Source: Clostridium ihumii AP5 (GTDB lineage Bacteria > Bacillota > Clostridia > Clostridiales > Clostridiaceae). From it: a stretch of DNA of 64,000 nt. The stretch covers positions 40,228 through 104,227 of the forward strand of contig NZ_CCAT010000040.1 of NCBI RefSeq assembly GCF_000612845.1, given 5' to 3'. This document shows, piece by piece, positions 53,073 through 62,700 of this stretch. The notes under the pieces are model-generated. The model was not told the origin of the DNA and made no database searches. It saw only the letters and a program-made list of their open reading frames with translations. Numbering within the stretch: the stretch's first letter is position 1; each line of letters opens with the position of its first letter. The position numbers were made by a program, and so were the translations under genes.

Positions 53073-53948
53073 TTAAACTAATGAATAAATTGCATTTATA
53101 ATGGCATCAGGATTGTCTTCGTTGATTAAATGTCCACAATTTTCAATTAATTCCATAGAACTTTTAGTTGATAAAGATAATAATTTTTTAGATGCAGTTT
53201 GCCATATGTTTTCTATATAATTAGCTTCAGACTCATTTAAACCTTCTTCTATAATCATTTTATTTATTGAATAAGTAGCATCTCTAACTAGTATTTTTAG
53301 TGTAATGTCGGGAAATGCTGATAAATCATTGAATTTAGTAACATTATCTAAATCTAGTATTTCTAAATATTCTTCTTTGTAAAGCTCAGGTCTTATATAA
53401 AAATCTAAAAGTTCAGTTTGAATATATTTAGGTAAAAGTAATTGTTTATTAGATAAATTAGGATGTAACTCTTTTCTTAATTCATCTTTAGTAGAGTTAG
53501 AATACTTTTTGCATAGATTTAGCCATTCTTTATTATCCTTAAAAAAAACATTATTTTTATCAAGTTCTCTTACATATATGGAAGTTGATTCTACTAAAAT
53601 AGCACTTTCTATTTTTTCAGGATGCAATTTAGCAAAGTATTGTACACAAAGTCCACCATAAGAATGACCTAATAAAATAATTTTATTTTTTATGTTTAGT
53701 TTTTCAAGCAATGAATATGCTTGTCTACATGCAGTTAAAACTCCTTCAGATTCATTTATAAATTCACTTTTGCCTACCCCTTGGCGATGAATTAATATTA
53801 CAGTAAAATTTTTAGAAATTTCCTCGGCAATATCTAACCAATCATAAATAGTGCCTTCCATGCCAGGAAATATTAAAATGGTTTTATCACTATTTCCATT
53901 TATATAATATTCAGTTTTTTTACCATTAAGTTCTATTAAATCTATCAT
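53073..53948 (-). CDS. Alpha/beta hydrolase
   Basis: The 291-residue protein has the alpha/beta hydrolase fold: oxyanion region IFPGMEGTIYDW, a strand and loop with LIHRQGVGKSEF, the nucleophile elbow LLGHSYGGL with Ser near residue 95, and the catalytic His in ENCGHLINED near the end. The acid is probably the Asp in the strand before DATYS. Substrate is unknown; size and sequence fit esterases and related serine hydrolases. GGGGG precedes the ATG on the - strand. It is upstream of the putative metallopeptidase gene. A repeat element lies between it and the next gene. Confidence 0.9.
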   Translation of the reverse strand: MIDLIELNGKKTEYYINGNSDKTILIFPGMEGTIYDWLDIAEEISKNFTVILIHRQGVGKSEFINESEGVLTACRQAYSLLEKLNIKNKIILLGHSYGGLCVQYFAKLHPEKIESAILVESTSIYVRELDKNNVFFKDNKEWLNLCKKYSNSTKDELRKELHPNLSNKQLLLPKYIQTELLDFYIRPELYKEEYLEILDLDNVTKFNDLSAFPDITLKILVRDATYSINKMIIEEGLNESEANYIENIWQTASKKLLSLSTKSSMELIENCGHLINEDNPDAIINAIYSLV

Positions 53949-54009
53949 TTATTATATACCCCCATATACAATATTTTAGCATATAATAGTAAAAATAGGG
54001 AAATAAGTA

Positions 54010-54352
54010 CAATTAAAACTTCTTTGAAACTTTAAGTTATTCATGCTTCAGTTGAAAAAGTGCTATACAAAATTAACAATTAACAATGAAGGATAAAAGT
54101 GACGTTTCAGTTTTTTAAAATTAAATTTTGCAATAATTTGAAGAGCAAATTAGTGGAAAACAATGTAAGAATGTAGTTTTTAGGTATTTCTATTTTAAAT
54201 ATTAGGAATGAAATGAGTAATATTAACCATAACTGTCAATTGTCAATTTTTAATTGTCAACTGGTTCCAAATATAAATATAGAAATAAACTGTAAGCTTA
54301 ATAATATCATTTGATAAAGATGTTATTTAAAATTTGAACTTGGAACACTATA
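54010..54352 (+). repeat. Intergenic inverted-repeat element, copy 12 (core type A)
   Basis: The left end is eroded (AACTTTAAGTTATTCATG is the first clear match), the right end AACTTGGAACACTATA is intact. The inner AATTTGAAGAGCAAATT hairpin and the repetitive CTGTCAATTGTCAATT are present. No gene is seen in the 558-base gap. Confidence 0.8.
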
Positions 54353-54506
54353 GAGTGAGTTTTAAATGAACAATATATTAAAATTTTATAAATAAAATAA
54401 AATACTTGAAATTTAAATAAATTATTATATAATATGACTAAGATACATAAAAAAATATGTATAAAAAAATATTGATTTAATTTAAGGTTAGAACAAGGAG
54501 CAAATT

Positions 54507-54740
54507 ATGAGAAAAGTTTATAAAAATCCAAAAGAATTAGCAACATGTGTAAAGGATTTAGTAGATGTATACTTAGATGAACTTATTTCCTACGAAGATT
54601 TAGAGAAAAAGGTAATAATACTTTTAGAAAGTAATGATACTAGATTTTATAAAGATGGAAAAATGTCATCAAAAATATTTAATGTAATAGGAAGCGAATA
54701 TGCTGAAATAGTAGATAAAATAGTTAAAAATCAAGCTTAA
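54507..54740 (+). CDS. Small conserved clostridial protein (TIGR04540-like)
   Basis: A 77-residue soluble protein starting MRKVYKNPKELATCVKDLVD and ending DKIVKNQA. The pattern of a helical first half followed by ESNDTRFYKDGKMSSKIFN resembles the small TIGR04540 family of Firmicutes, which has no known function. An AAGGAGC ribosome binding site precedes the ATG and a terminator follows. It is a separate transcription unit. Confidence 0.75.
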   Translation: MRKVYKNPKELATCVKDLVDVYLDELISYEDLEKKVIILLESNDTRFYKDGKMSSKIFNVIGSEYAEIVDKIVKNQA

Positions 54741-54753
54741 AATTGAAAAAATT

Positions 54754-54785
54754 TCCGTACTCAAATATTGGGTACGGTTTTATTT
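54754..54785 (+). terminator. Terminator of the small protein gene
   Basis: CCGTACTC and GGGTACGG pair (one wobble) around AAATATT, then TTTTATTTAT. Confidence 0.88.
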
Positions 54786-54875
54786 ATATGGAGATTTAAT
54801 CTTATAAAGAGTCTAAAAATAATGATAAAATACTTATATAATATAAGATTAATGAAATTATAATTTAAATATAAT

Positions 54876-54903
54876 TTGACATTTGAGAAAAAAGTGCTAA
54901 AAT
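54876..54903 (+). promoter_or_regulatory. Promoter of the lysine-riboswitch permease transcript
   Basis: TTGACA, a perfect -35, and TAAAAT lie 16 bases apart, ending 40 bases before the first conserved base of the riboswitch. Confidence 0.78.
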
Positions 54904-54942
54904 ATCAATTAAATAATAAAAACGTAAATAAAAATATAGAGT

Positions 54943-55113
54943 AAAGATAGAGGTTGCAATAATAAAGAGTAATATTAATGAGTTAAGCACTATGAGTTAA
55001 TATGAAAGGGATTATTGCCGAAATGTATAGTTAATGCTTTAACACTATGCATTGGTCTTGTATATAACATATGCAAGACTGTCACAAAGTTATTTGTGGA
55101 GTGCTGTCTTTGT
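54943..55113 (+). promoter_or_regulatory. Lysine riboswitch (L-box)
   Basis: Conserved L-box blocks occur in the right order: AAAGATAGAGGTTGC, GAGTAA, GAAAGGGATTATTGCCGAA, TTGGTCTT, AGACTGTCAC and GGAGTGCTGTCTTT. The first AAAGATA pairs with the last TGTCTTT as stem P1. The match with the well-known lysC leader of Bacillus is clear. A terminator follows at 55136-55172 and the gene is a permease, so high lysine would stop transcription of a lysine importer. Confidence 0.94.
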
Positions 55114-55135
55114 GTTTGTTAATCTTTAGATATGG

Positions 55136-55172
55136 ACAAGCTCAAAGAGAAGCCTTTGAGCTTGTTTTTTTT
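55136..55172 (+). terminator. Riboswitch-controlled terminator
   Basis: ACAAGCTCAAAG pairs perfectly with CTTTGAGCTTGT around AGAAGC, then seven T. It is the expression platform of the lysine riboswitch. Confidence 0.92.
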
Positions 55173-55200
55173 ACTCATAACTAAGGAGGAAACATTTTAA

Positions 55201-56532
55201 ATGGAAGAAAAAAATTTAAAAAAAGAAATGAGCCTTTTTATGGCAACTATGCTTGTGTGTGGAAATATGATTGGTTCAGGTGTATTTATGTTGCCAGCAA
55301 CACTTGCAGAGGTATCAGGACCACTATCAACAATTATTGCTTGGATAGTTACAACATTAGGTTCAATATTAATAGCTATGTCTTTTGCAAATTTAGGAAC
55401 TAAATATCCCAGCACTGGTGGTGCTTATACATATACTAAGGAAGCATTTGGAGAATTTACAGGCTTTTTAAGTGCATGGTTATATTGGAATGGTTCATGG
55501 ATAGGCAATGCAGCTATAATAGTAGCTTTAGGAAGTTATAGTTCACAGGTTTTTCCTATATTAAGAAATCCAGTTGCATCTATAATTTATACAAGTTGTA
55601 TACTATGGATATTTACAATAATTAATATAGTTGGAGTAAAAAAAGCAGGGATACTTCAAAGTTTTGCAACAGTATTTAAAATAGTATTTTTTGGAGTTTT
55701 TATAGTAATTGCATTTTTAAATTTTGATAAGCAAAATATGTTACCATTATTGCCAGAAGGCAAGGGGTTAGGAACTATACCATTGGCTGCTACATCAACA
55801 TTGTGGGCTTTTGTAGGAATAGAAAGTGCAACAGTAACAGCAGGTGAAATTAAAAATCCAGAAAAGAACGTAAAAAAAAGTACAATATATGGTCTTATAA
55901 TAGCGTCAATTATATATTTATTAATTAGTATAGGTAGTCTAGGGAATATGTCTAATGAAAATTTATCACAAAGTGTTGCTCCATTAACAGATATATTAAC
56001 TAATATATTAGGAAGTTCAATTGGAAAACTTTTAACAATATCAGTAATTGTATGCATTTTAGGATCTGTAATAGGTTGGCTTTTATCTACAGCAAGAGTT
56101 GCATATGCAGCAGGTCAAGATGGTGTATTTCCTAAGTTTTTTGGAAAGTTACATCCCAAATATGAAACACCAGCAAATTCTTTAATAGTAGGATCAATAC
56201 TTGTAAATATATTACTTATAATGAATTATCAAAAAAGTATGGTTTCAGCCTTTACTTTTATAACTATACTTGCAACATTAGCATTTTTACCTGTATATTT
56301 ATTAACTATAGCAGCTGAAATTATGCTTATGTTTAAAGAAAGTAATGAATTTAATATTAAAGTATTTTTAAAAAAATCAATAATACCATTATTAGGATTT
56401 ATATATGCTATGTGGACTATATATGGTTCAGGAGCAGAAATAGTAATGTGGGGATTTTTACTAATGTTAGGTGGAATTCCGTTTTATATATATAATTACC
56501 ATAACAATATATTCAGCAAAAAAGATAAATAG
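55201..56532 (+). CDS. Amino acid permease under lysine riboswitch control, probable lysine transporter
   Basis: A 443-residue APC-family protein with about twelve helices. The first helix has CGNMIGSGVFMLPATLAEVSG, read as CGNMIGSGVFMLP, and TKYPSTGGAYTYTKEAFGEF follows, typical of the family. AFVGIESATVTAGEIKNPEKN near residue 205 is split as AFVGIESATV and TAGEIKNPEKN. The family covers basic amino acid transporters of the ArcD/YvsH type. The substrate assignment to lysine rests mainly on the riboswitch and terminator directly upstream, not on the protein alone. AAGGAGGAAA precedes the ATG. Confidence 0.9.
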   Translation: MEEKNLKKEMSLFMATMLVCGNMIGSGVFMLPATLAEVSGPLSTIIAWIVTTLGSILIAMSFANLGTKYPSTGGAYTYTKEAFGEFTGFLSAWLYWNGSWIGNAAIIVALGSYSSQVFPILRNPVASIIYTSCILWIFTIINIVGVKKAGILQSFATVFKIVFFGVFIVIAFLNFDKQNMLPLLPEGKGLGTIPLAATSTLWAFVGIESATVTAGEIKNPEKNVKKSTIYGLIIASIIYLLISIGSLGNMSNENLSQSVAPLTDILTNILGSSIGKLLTISVIVCILGSVIGWLLSTARVAYAAGQDGVFPKFFGKLHPKYETPANSLIVGSILVNILLIMNYQKSMVSAFTFITILATLAFLPVYLLTIAAEIMLMFKESNEFNIKVFLKKSIIPLLGFIYAMWTIYGSGAEIVMWGFLLMLGGIPFYIYNYHNNIFSKKDK

Positions 56533-56668
56533 AAAAATAAAATTAATAGGTTATAAATAAATAATTTTATAAGAGCATATTTAATTTATCTCAAAATTGT
56601 TTAAATCTAAATTTTTCTGTTATACTTAATAATAGTTTTAAAACAAGTAGAAAAGAGATGAATAATAT

Positions 56669-57418
56669 ATGAGAAATATAAAAATGACTATACAATATGA
56701 TGGTTCGGCTTATAAAGGTTGGCAAAAACAAAATATAAAAGGTACTTCTGTTTCAACAATACAAGATAAGTTAGAAAATGTTTTATCAAAGATGACCGGA
56801 GAAGAAATTCAAGTTATAGGTTGTGGAAGAACAGATGCAGGAGTTCATGCTAGAAATTATGTTGCAAATTTTAAGACTGATACTAATATGAATATAGATG
56901 AAATGATGAAATATGTACATATGTATTTGCCAGAAGATATAATTATAACATCTATGAAAGATGTTAGTGACAGGTTTCATTCAAGATTAAATGTAAAATC
57001 AAAAACATATGTTTATACAATAGACAATAATAAATATGCTGATCCATTTATAAGAAAATATTCTTATCACATAGGAGAAAATTTAAATTTAGATAGTATG
57101 AGAGAAGCTACAAAGTGTCTTTTAGGAACTCATGATTTTCAAAGTTTTACAAGTTTGAAAGCTAAAAGTGGCAAGTCTACTATTAGAACAATAAATTACA
57201 TAAATATTCATGAGCAAGATAATATAATAAAAATTGAAATCAATGGTAATGGATTTTTATTAAACATGGTTAGAATATTAACTGGAACATTAATTGATGT
57301 AGGAAAAGGAATACTTGAAGTTAATGAAGTTGAGAGAATATTAGAAACTAAAAAAAGATGTGAAGCAGGAGAAAAAGCACCATCTAAAGGATTATGTATG
57401 TTAGGGGTAACGTACTAG
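56669..57418 (+). CDS. truA: tRNA pseudouridine(38-40) synthase
   Basis: The 249-residue enzyme makes pseudouridine at positions 38-40 of the tRNA anticodon arm. It begins [20 protein letters not shown], with the substrate-binding [10 protein letters not shown], and has the catalytic Asp56 in [27 protein letters not shown] and [12 protein letters not shown] are also family motifs. Length is normal. It is not next to ribosomal or ECF genes as truA often is; here it stands alone between a permease and a terminator, so it may be a second copy. The ribosome binding site before the ATG, AAGAGATG, is weak. Confidence 0.95.
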   Translation: MRNIKMTIQYDGSAYKGWQKQNIKGTSVSTIQDKLENVLSKMTGEEIQVIGCGRTDAGVHARNYVANFKTDTNMNIDEMMKYVHMYLPEDIIITSMKDVSDRFHSRLNVKSKTYVYTIDNNKYADPFIRKYSYHIGENLNLDSMREATKCLLGTHDFQSFTSLKAKSGKSTIRTINYINIHEQDNIIKIEINGNGFLLNMVRILTGTLIDVGKGILEVNEVERILETKKRCEAGEKAPSKGLCMLGVTY

Positions 57419-57439
57419 AAGTTATAAACATATTAAGAA

Positions 57440-57482
57440 AGAGTATGCATATATTAATTTTATATATGCATACTCTTTTTAT
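57440..57482 (+). terminator. Terminator of truA
   Basis: AGAGTATGCATATAT and ATATATGCATACTCT form a perfect 15-base-pair stem and run into five T. Confidence 0.93.
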
Positions 57483-57484
57483 AT

Positions 57485-57823
57485 GAAAATTAAAAATTAA
57501 TAATGAAGGATAAAACTGAAATCTTAGTTTTAAAAAATATCCAAAGTAATAGTTATATTTACTATGAAAACTATGGTTAGCAAGGATACTATAATGGGGA
57601 ATTTATTCTCCAAAATCAACCCTTTATGGATAAATATTATACTAATTTTATTTGAAGTACAAATAAAACATTGTAGCGTGGATTTCAATCCCCTGCGATT
57701 CATCATTATTATTATTAATTCATAATTTTTACTTGGTTCCAATAGAAAAATAGAAATAACATGTAACTTTAATAGTATCAATTTACAAACATATTACTTT
57801 AAATTTAAGTTTGGAACCCTATA
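57485..57823 (+). repeat. Intergenic inverted-repeat element, copy 13 (core type B)
   Basis: The left end is worn; AATTAAAAATTAATAATGAAGG is the first arm, given here as AATTAATAATGAAGG. The type B core follows with GGGGAATTTATTCTCC and CGTGGATTTCAATCCCC. The right end AGTTTGGAACCCTATA is intact. The gene after it starts 82 bases on. Confidence 0.8.
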
Positions 57824-57904
57824 ATAAATAAGATTAAAGTTTAAATAAAAATACTTTGGCTAGACTCTATATTAAGAATATGAATTTAGAGGTGTAATTT
57901 TAAT

Positions 57905-59554
57905 ATGGAACTAAAAAGCGAAAAAATAACAGAAGAAATAAGAAAAAACAAGCATATAGAGAGATTGTTAAATCATTTTAAAGAAGAATATGAAGATGCA
58001 TACATAAATTTGAATAGCAGTGAAAAAGAAGTAGTTATGGATGAGAATAATGAAATATTTAAAAAGTGGCTTTGTTCACCTATATTAGTTGCATCTAACT
58101 TAACTCCAAATTTTATAATAAATGAATTTGCACAAAGTAAAATTAAGGGGAATTACTTTATATCTCCATACATAACAATAAAAAAAGATGAAAAATTAAA
58201 CTTTAATACAGAATATGTGTATTATTCAATGGAAGACCATCCTGTATTTAAAGATATAGAAAATATAGTTAAATATACTAATCCAACTATAACTGTTGGT
58301 GTAGATAAAGAATTATTAGTTGAAGAATATGATAAACTTATGGAAGAAGTTCAATTTAAAAGTGATTATTACATATTATATTTAATAGATTTATGTATAG
58401 CACTAAATATATTAAAGGGAGTCATATCCATAGGATGTGGATGTTATAAAGTAAATAAAGAAGGATATGATGAATTTAAAAGTTTAAGTAATAATGAAAA
58501 ATTAAAAAAGATATTTGATGCAACAGTAGATAATTGTGTAAAAAATTTAAGACAAGTAGATTTTATAGGTGATCTTATAGATAAAAATATTGTTATGAAA
58601 TTTTTGAATAATAATATGAAAGAAGAAGAATATTTAGATATAATGAAGAATTTAAATCCTGAAATTTATAATGCGATTAATACTATTTACAAAAAGAAAA
58701 ACAGTAAAGATATATTGGATAAAAATATGGGTGAGTTAGTTATAAAAGCACAAATAAGAATACATATGGATATATTATTTACAACAGTTTTTGGACAGTA
58801 TTTAGGAATAATTTCACCAACATATTTATTTACATTACTAATTTCTCAAACATTTTTTGAGTTAACAAATGCTAAAGAATTTATGCAAAAAATGAGCATT
58901 TTATGGAAATGTGATGATATGCATGACTTAACACCTTTAGGTGAAGAGATAATGGATAAAAACAATGTGCATATAGATAAAAGAGAATTTAAGTATTTAG
59001 ATACAGAACACATTGAGGAAATAATAAACTATGGAATAGAAGAAAAGAATAGCTTAATAAAAGTTAGAAAAGAAAATGAGCAAATATTTATAGATCCTGA
59101 TTTGAATTTTGATAAAATATTGGATTTTGTAGAAAATTTCAATTGTGATGATAACAATGAAGATGAATATTGTATAAGTGAGTTTGTACATGATAATATG
59201 GATGATTTTTTCTTTTATTTGGGTAGAAATAATTTAGATAATTGTTTAGGATATGTAAATAGTGCAGAAAGGTTTGCGGGAAATTATCTTAAGTGCAAGG
59301 ATGAAAAGGAACTGAAAAAAATAAATGAGGAAATTGTAGATAAGTATTTTAATGACCTATTTATAAAAAAAATCGCAGAAAACAAAAATAGTATAATTTA
59401 TGAAGTTGGTGCAATTTCTGAATATCTAAGATTCTTAAATAAAAAAAGAATAATTAGGGCAACAGTTATGAAATCTATAATAAAAAATATTGATAATGGT
59501 GAAAAATATTTTACTATGTTTGATAAATATAAAAAGGAAAGTAAAAATATATAA
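57905..59554 (+). CDS. Unknown 549-residue protein upstream of the AAA protein
   Basis: I do not recognise this protein. It is soluble, acidic and mostly helical, with a middle section IHMDILFTTVFGQYLGIISP followed by LFTLLISQTFFELTNAKEF that is hydrophobic but probably a buried helix pair rather than membrane-spanning. The C-terminal part has FNCDDNNEDEYC and KSIIKNIDNG. No catalytic motif stands out. It is on the same strand as the AAA-module gene, with a terminator between them, so they are separate transcripts but may act together. GAGGTG precedes the ATG. Homologues should be searched by profile methods. Confidence 0.75.
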   Translation: MELKSEKITEEIRKNKHIERLLNHFKEEYEDAYINLNSSEKEVVMDENNEIFKKWLCSPILVASNLTPNFIINEFAQSKIKGNYFISPYITIKKDEKLNFNTEYVYYSMEDHPVFKDIENIVKYTNPTITVGVDKELLVEEYDKLMEEVQFKSDYYILYLIDLCIALNILKGVISIGCGCYKVNKEGYDEFKSLSNNEKLKKIFDATVDNCVKNLRQVDFIGDLIDKNIVMKFLNNNMKEEEYLDIMKNLNPEIYNAINTIYKKKNSKDILDKNMGELVIKAQIRIHMDILFTTVFGQYLGIISPTYLFTLLISQTFFELTNAKEFMQKMSILWKCDDMHDLTPLGEEIMDKNNVHIDKREFKYLDTEHIEEIINYGIEEKNSLIKVRKENEQIFIDPDLNFDKILDFVENFNCDDNNEDEYCISEFVHDNMDDFFFYLGRNNLDNCLGYVNSAERFAGNYLKCKDEKELKKINEEIVDKYFNDLFIKKIAENKNSIIYEVGAISEYLRFLNKKRIIRATVMKSIIKNIDNGEKYFTMFDKYKKESKNI

Positions 59555-59564
59555 ATATTAAATA

Positions 59565-59617
59565 AAAAATCTGATTAGTTGGTAATATATATTTAATGAA
59601 CTAATCAGATTTTTTTA
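59565..59617 (+). terminator. Terminator between the unknown gene and the AAA gene
   Basis: AAAATCTGATTAGTT and AACTAATCAGATTTT pair perfectly over 15 bases across an 18-base loop, then a T run. Confidence 0.92.
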
Positions 59618-59707
59618 TTTTAAAAATATGTTAAAGTTTTTGAAAAAGTAGCGAAAAATGTAGAAATGTGTTATATAATATAAAAAATACAAAAGAGGTG
59701 AAGTAAT

Positions 59708-62700
59708 ATGGATAGTAGAGTTAAAGATATAAAAGAAAATTTTTCATATATAGAAAAAAAATTAAATAAGGATTTGATAGGACAAGAAAAATTCTTAAAA
59801 AAGTTATGCAATTACTTTGAAAATAAAATTTTAGAAAATGATAAAGGAATTTTATTTATAATTGGTGAAAAAGATACAGCAAAGAAAACTAGTGTTAGAC
59901 TTTTATTTGATAAATTAGAAAAAGTTAAATTAATAGAAAATAGTAATTTAGATGAAATAGATTTATCATCATATAATTTTAATTTAGGATATAATGCTTT
60001 TCTAACAGATTTGTATGAAGGTTTAAATAGTAATAGTCAGGGTTTATTATTTAAAAATTTTGATAAGGCTACAAAAGAAATGTTAGAAATATTATCAAGT
60101 ATTTCACCAAATGAATGTGTGAATTTAAAAGATAACTATACTATAAAAAATAAATTTTTAATAGAATGTGATGACAAAGATAAAGAAGGAATCAATAAAT
60201 TAGTTTGTCCTAATAAGTTTTTTATATTTACTTCTAATAAGGAAGATATTGATATAAGTGAATTATTTGATGGGAAGTTTTTAAAGAAAATAGAAACTGT
60301 ATTACATACTAAAAAATTAAATGAAAGTGAAAGAAAATTAATAATAAGAAAAGAAGTAAATAAATTTATAATTAGAATAGAAGAAGAATTTGGTGTTAAA
60401 GTTACAGTTCAAATGGAAGAAAACAATAAAATGGGAGAAGATTTAGGAATATGTAATTTCTTTCAAGAAAATTATAGAGAAGATAGTAGTTTTGGGATTT
60501 CTGAGTATGTAGCATATAGGTTATATAATCCTATTCGTAGTTTAATAATTCAGGAAGAGGTTGAAAAGGAAAATGTATTAATTTTGTATATAGAAAATAA
60601 TAGGATTTACTGTAAGGTAGATAAAGATATTTTCAAATTAAGTGAGTATTCAACACCTACATTGGATGAAGTGAAATATAAACTTAATTCAATAATTGGA
60701 ATGAAGGGATTAAAAGACTTTATCGATAATATTCAAAATAGTTATAAAGTACAAAAAATAAGGGAGAGATTAGGACTTAAAACTTCACATATTTCAATGA
60801 ATATGATTTTTGCAGGTAATGCAGGAACAGGAAAAACAAATGCGGCAAGAATTACTTATGAATATTTAAATGCATTAGGAATTTTAAAAGAAGGAAAGTT
60901 TAGAGAAGTTAGTAAAGCTGATTTTGTATCAGAAAATCTAAATGATATTGCTAAAAGAACTAATGATATAGTAAATTCAGCATTAGGCGGACTTTTATTT
61001 ATAGATGAAGCTTATTCATTATGTGAAAGTGAAGATGATAAAGCTGGAAAAGAAATAGTAGATGCACTTTTAAAAGGAATAGAAGATAATAGAAACAATT
61101 TAATTGTTATATTGGCTGGATATGAAAAAGATATGGAAAAATTCATATCAATTAATCCGGGGCTTAAATCAAGGTTTCCAAATGTAATTCATTTTGAAGA
61201 TTATAGTCCATCTGAAATGTACCAAATAGCAGTTAAAATTGCAAAATCAAAAGGATATAGAATAGCTAAAAATGTTAAATATGATCTAATAGAGCTATTT
61301 GCCAAAAATCAAATTATAGGCAAAAATGATTTAGGAAATGCAAGGTTTGTAAGAAATATAGTTGAAAATGCTATAATGGATGCTTCTAAAAAATATTTAA
61401 ATAGTAGTGAAAAACAGATAGACTTGTTAGAAAGAGATAATTTTAACTTTAAAGCAAAAACTAAGTTTGATTTAGAAGAAAGATTAAAAGATATAGTTGG
61501 ATTAGATGAGGTAAAAAAATTATTAAGAAGTCAATATAAATTAATAGCTGCTCAAGAAAAAAGAAAATCAGCTGGAGTAAATACTAAAATAGAACAAAAT
61601 TTAAATATGGTGTTTGCAGGTAATCCAGGAACAGGTAAAACTAGTATTGCAAGAGTCGTAGCTGATATGTTAAATAGTATGGGATTATTAAAAGTTGGTC
61701 AATTGATTGAAACTGATAGATCAAGTTTTGTTTCAGAAATTCCAGGAGAAACGTCTAAAAAAACAGAAGCTAAATTCAAAGAAGCTATTGGTGGAATTTT
61801 ATTTATCGATGAAGCTTATACACTAGCTAACGATTCATTAGGAAGAGAAGCTATAGAAACACTACTAAAATTGATTGAAGATTACTCAAAAGAAGTAATA
61901 GTTATACTTGCTGGATATGAAGAAGAAATGGAAGAATTCTTCGATGTAAATATAGGATTAAGATCAAGATTCCCACTTTGGACTAATTTTGAAGATTATA
62001 ATCCAAATGAACTTTTAGAAATGTCTATTAAGCTTATAGAATCTAAAGGATTTAGATTATCTAAAAATGCTTATGGAGCACTTAAAAAAAGCTTTGTTGA
62101 TATATATGAAAAATCTGATTCACAATCAGGTAATGGAAGAATGGTTAGAAATTATGTTGAAAATATAATAAGAAATCAAAGTATAAGAATTGTTGAAGAA
62201 GATATTAGTGCATATGAAATGAATCTTATAACTATTAAAGATATAGAAGCTATAAATGTATCTGAATATAGTAGTGACTTTGATTTAGAAAAGAAACTTA
62301 AATCATTAATAGCTAGCGAAAAATCTAAGGAATTTTTAAGAAATCAATACAAGTTTATGAAAACTAAAGAAAAAAGAGAAAAGCTAGGAAAACGAAGTGA
62401 TATAAATAAATATATGAATATGGTGTTTACAGGAGAGATAGGTACAGGTAAAAAAACTGTATTAAATATATTATCAGAAATGTACTATAGCATGGGAATT
62501 GTTAAAGCTAAAAGTATAATTGAAATAGATGAGAATGAGATTATATCTATGCTAAACAAGGGTATGCAACTAGAAGATATATTAAATAAGTTTTTAGGAA
62601 AAGTAGTTTTAATTGATAAAGCTCACTTGCTTAAAGAAGAAAATAGTAATAAGGAAATAGTTGCATCACTTATAAAATTTTTAGATAAAAATAAAAATAA

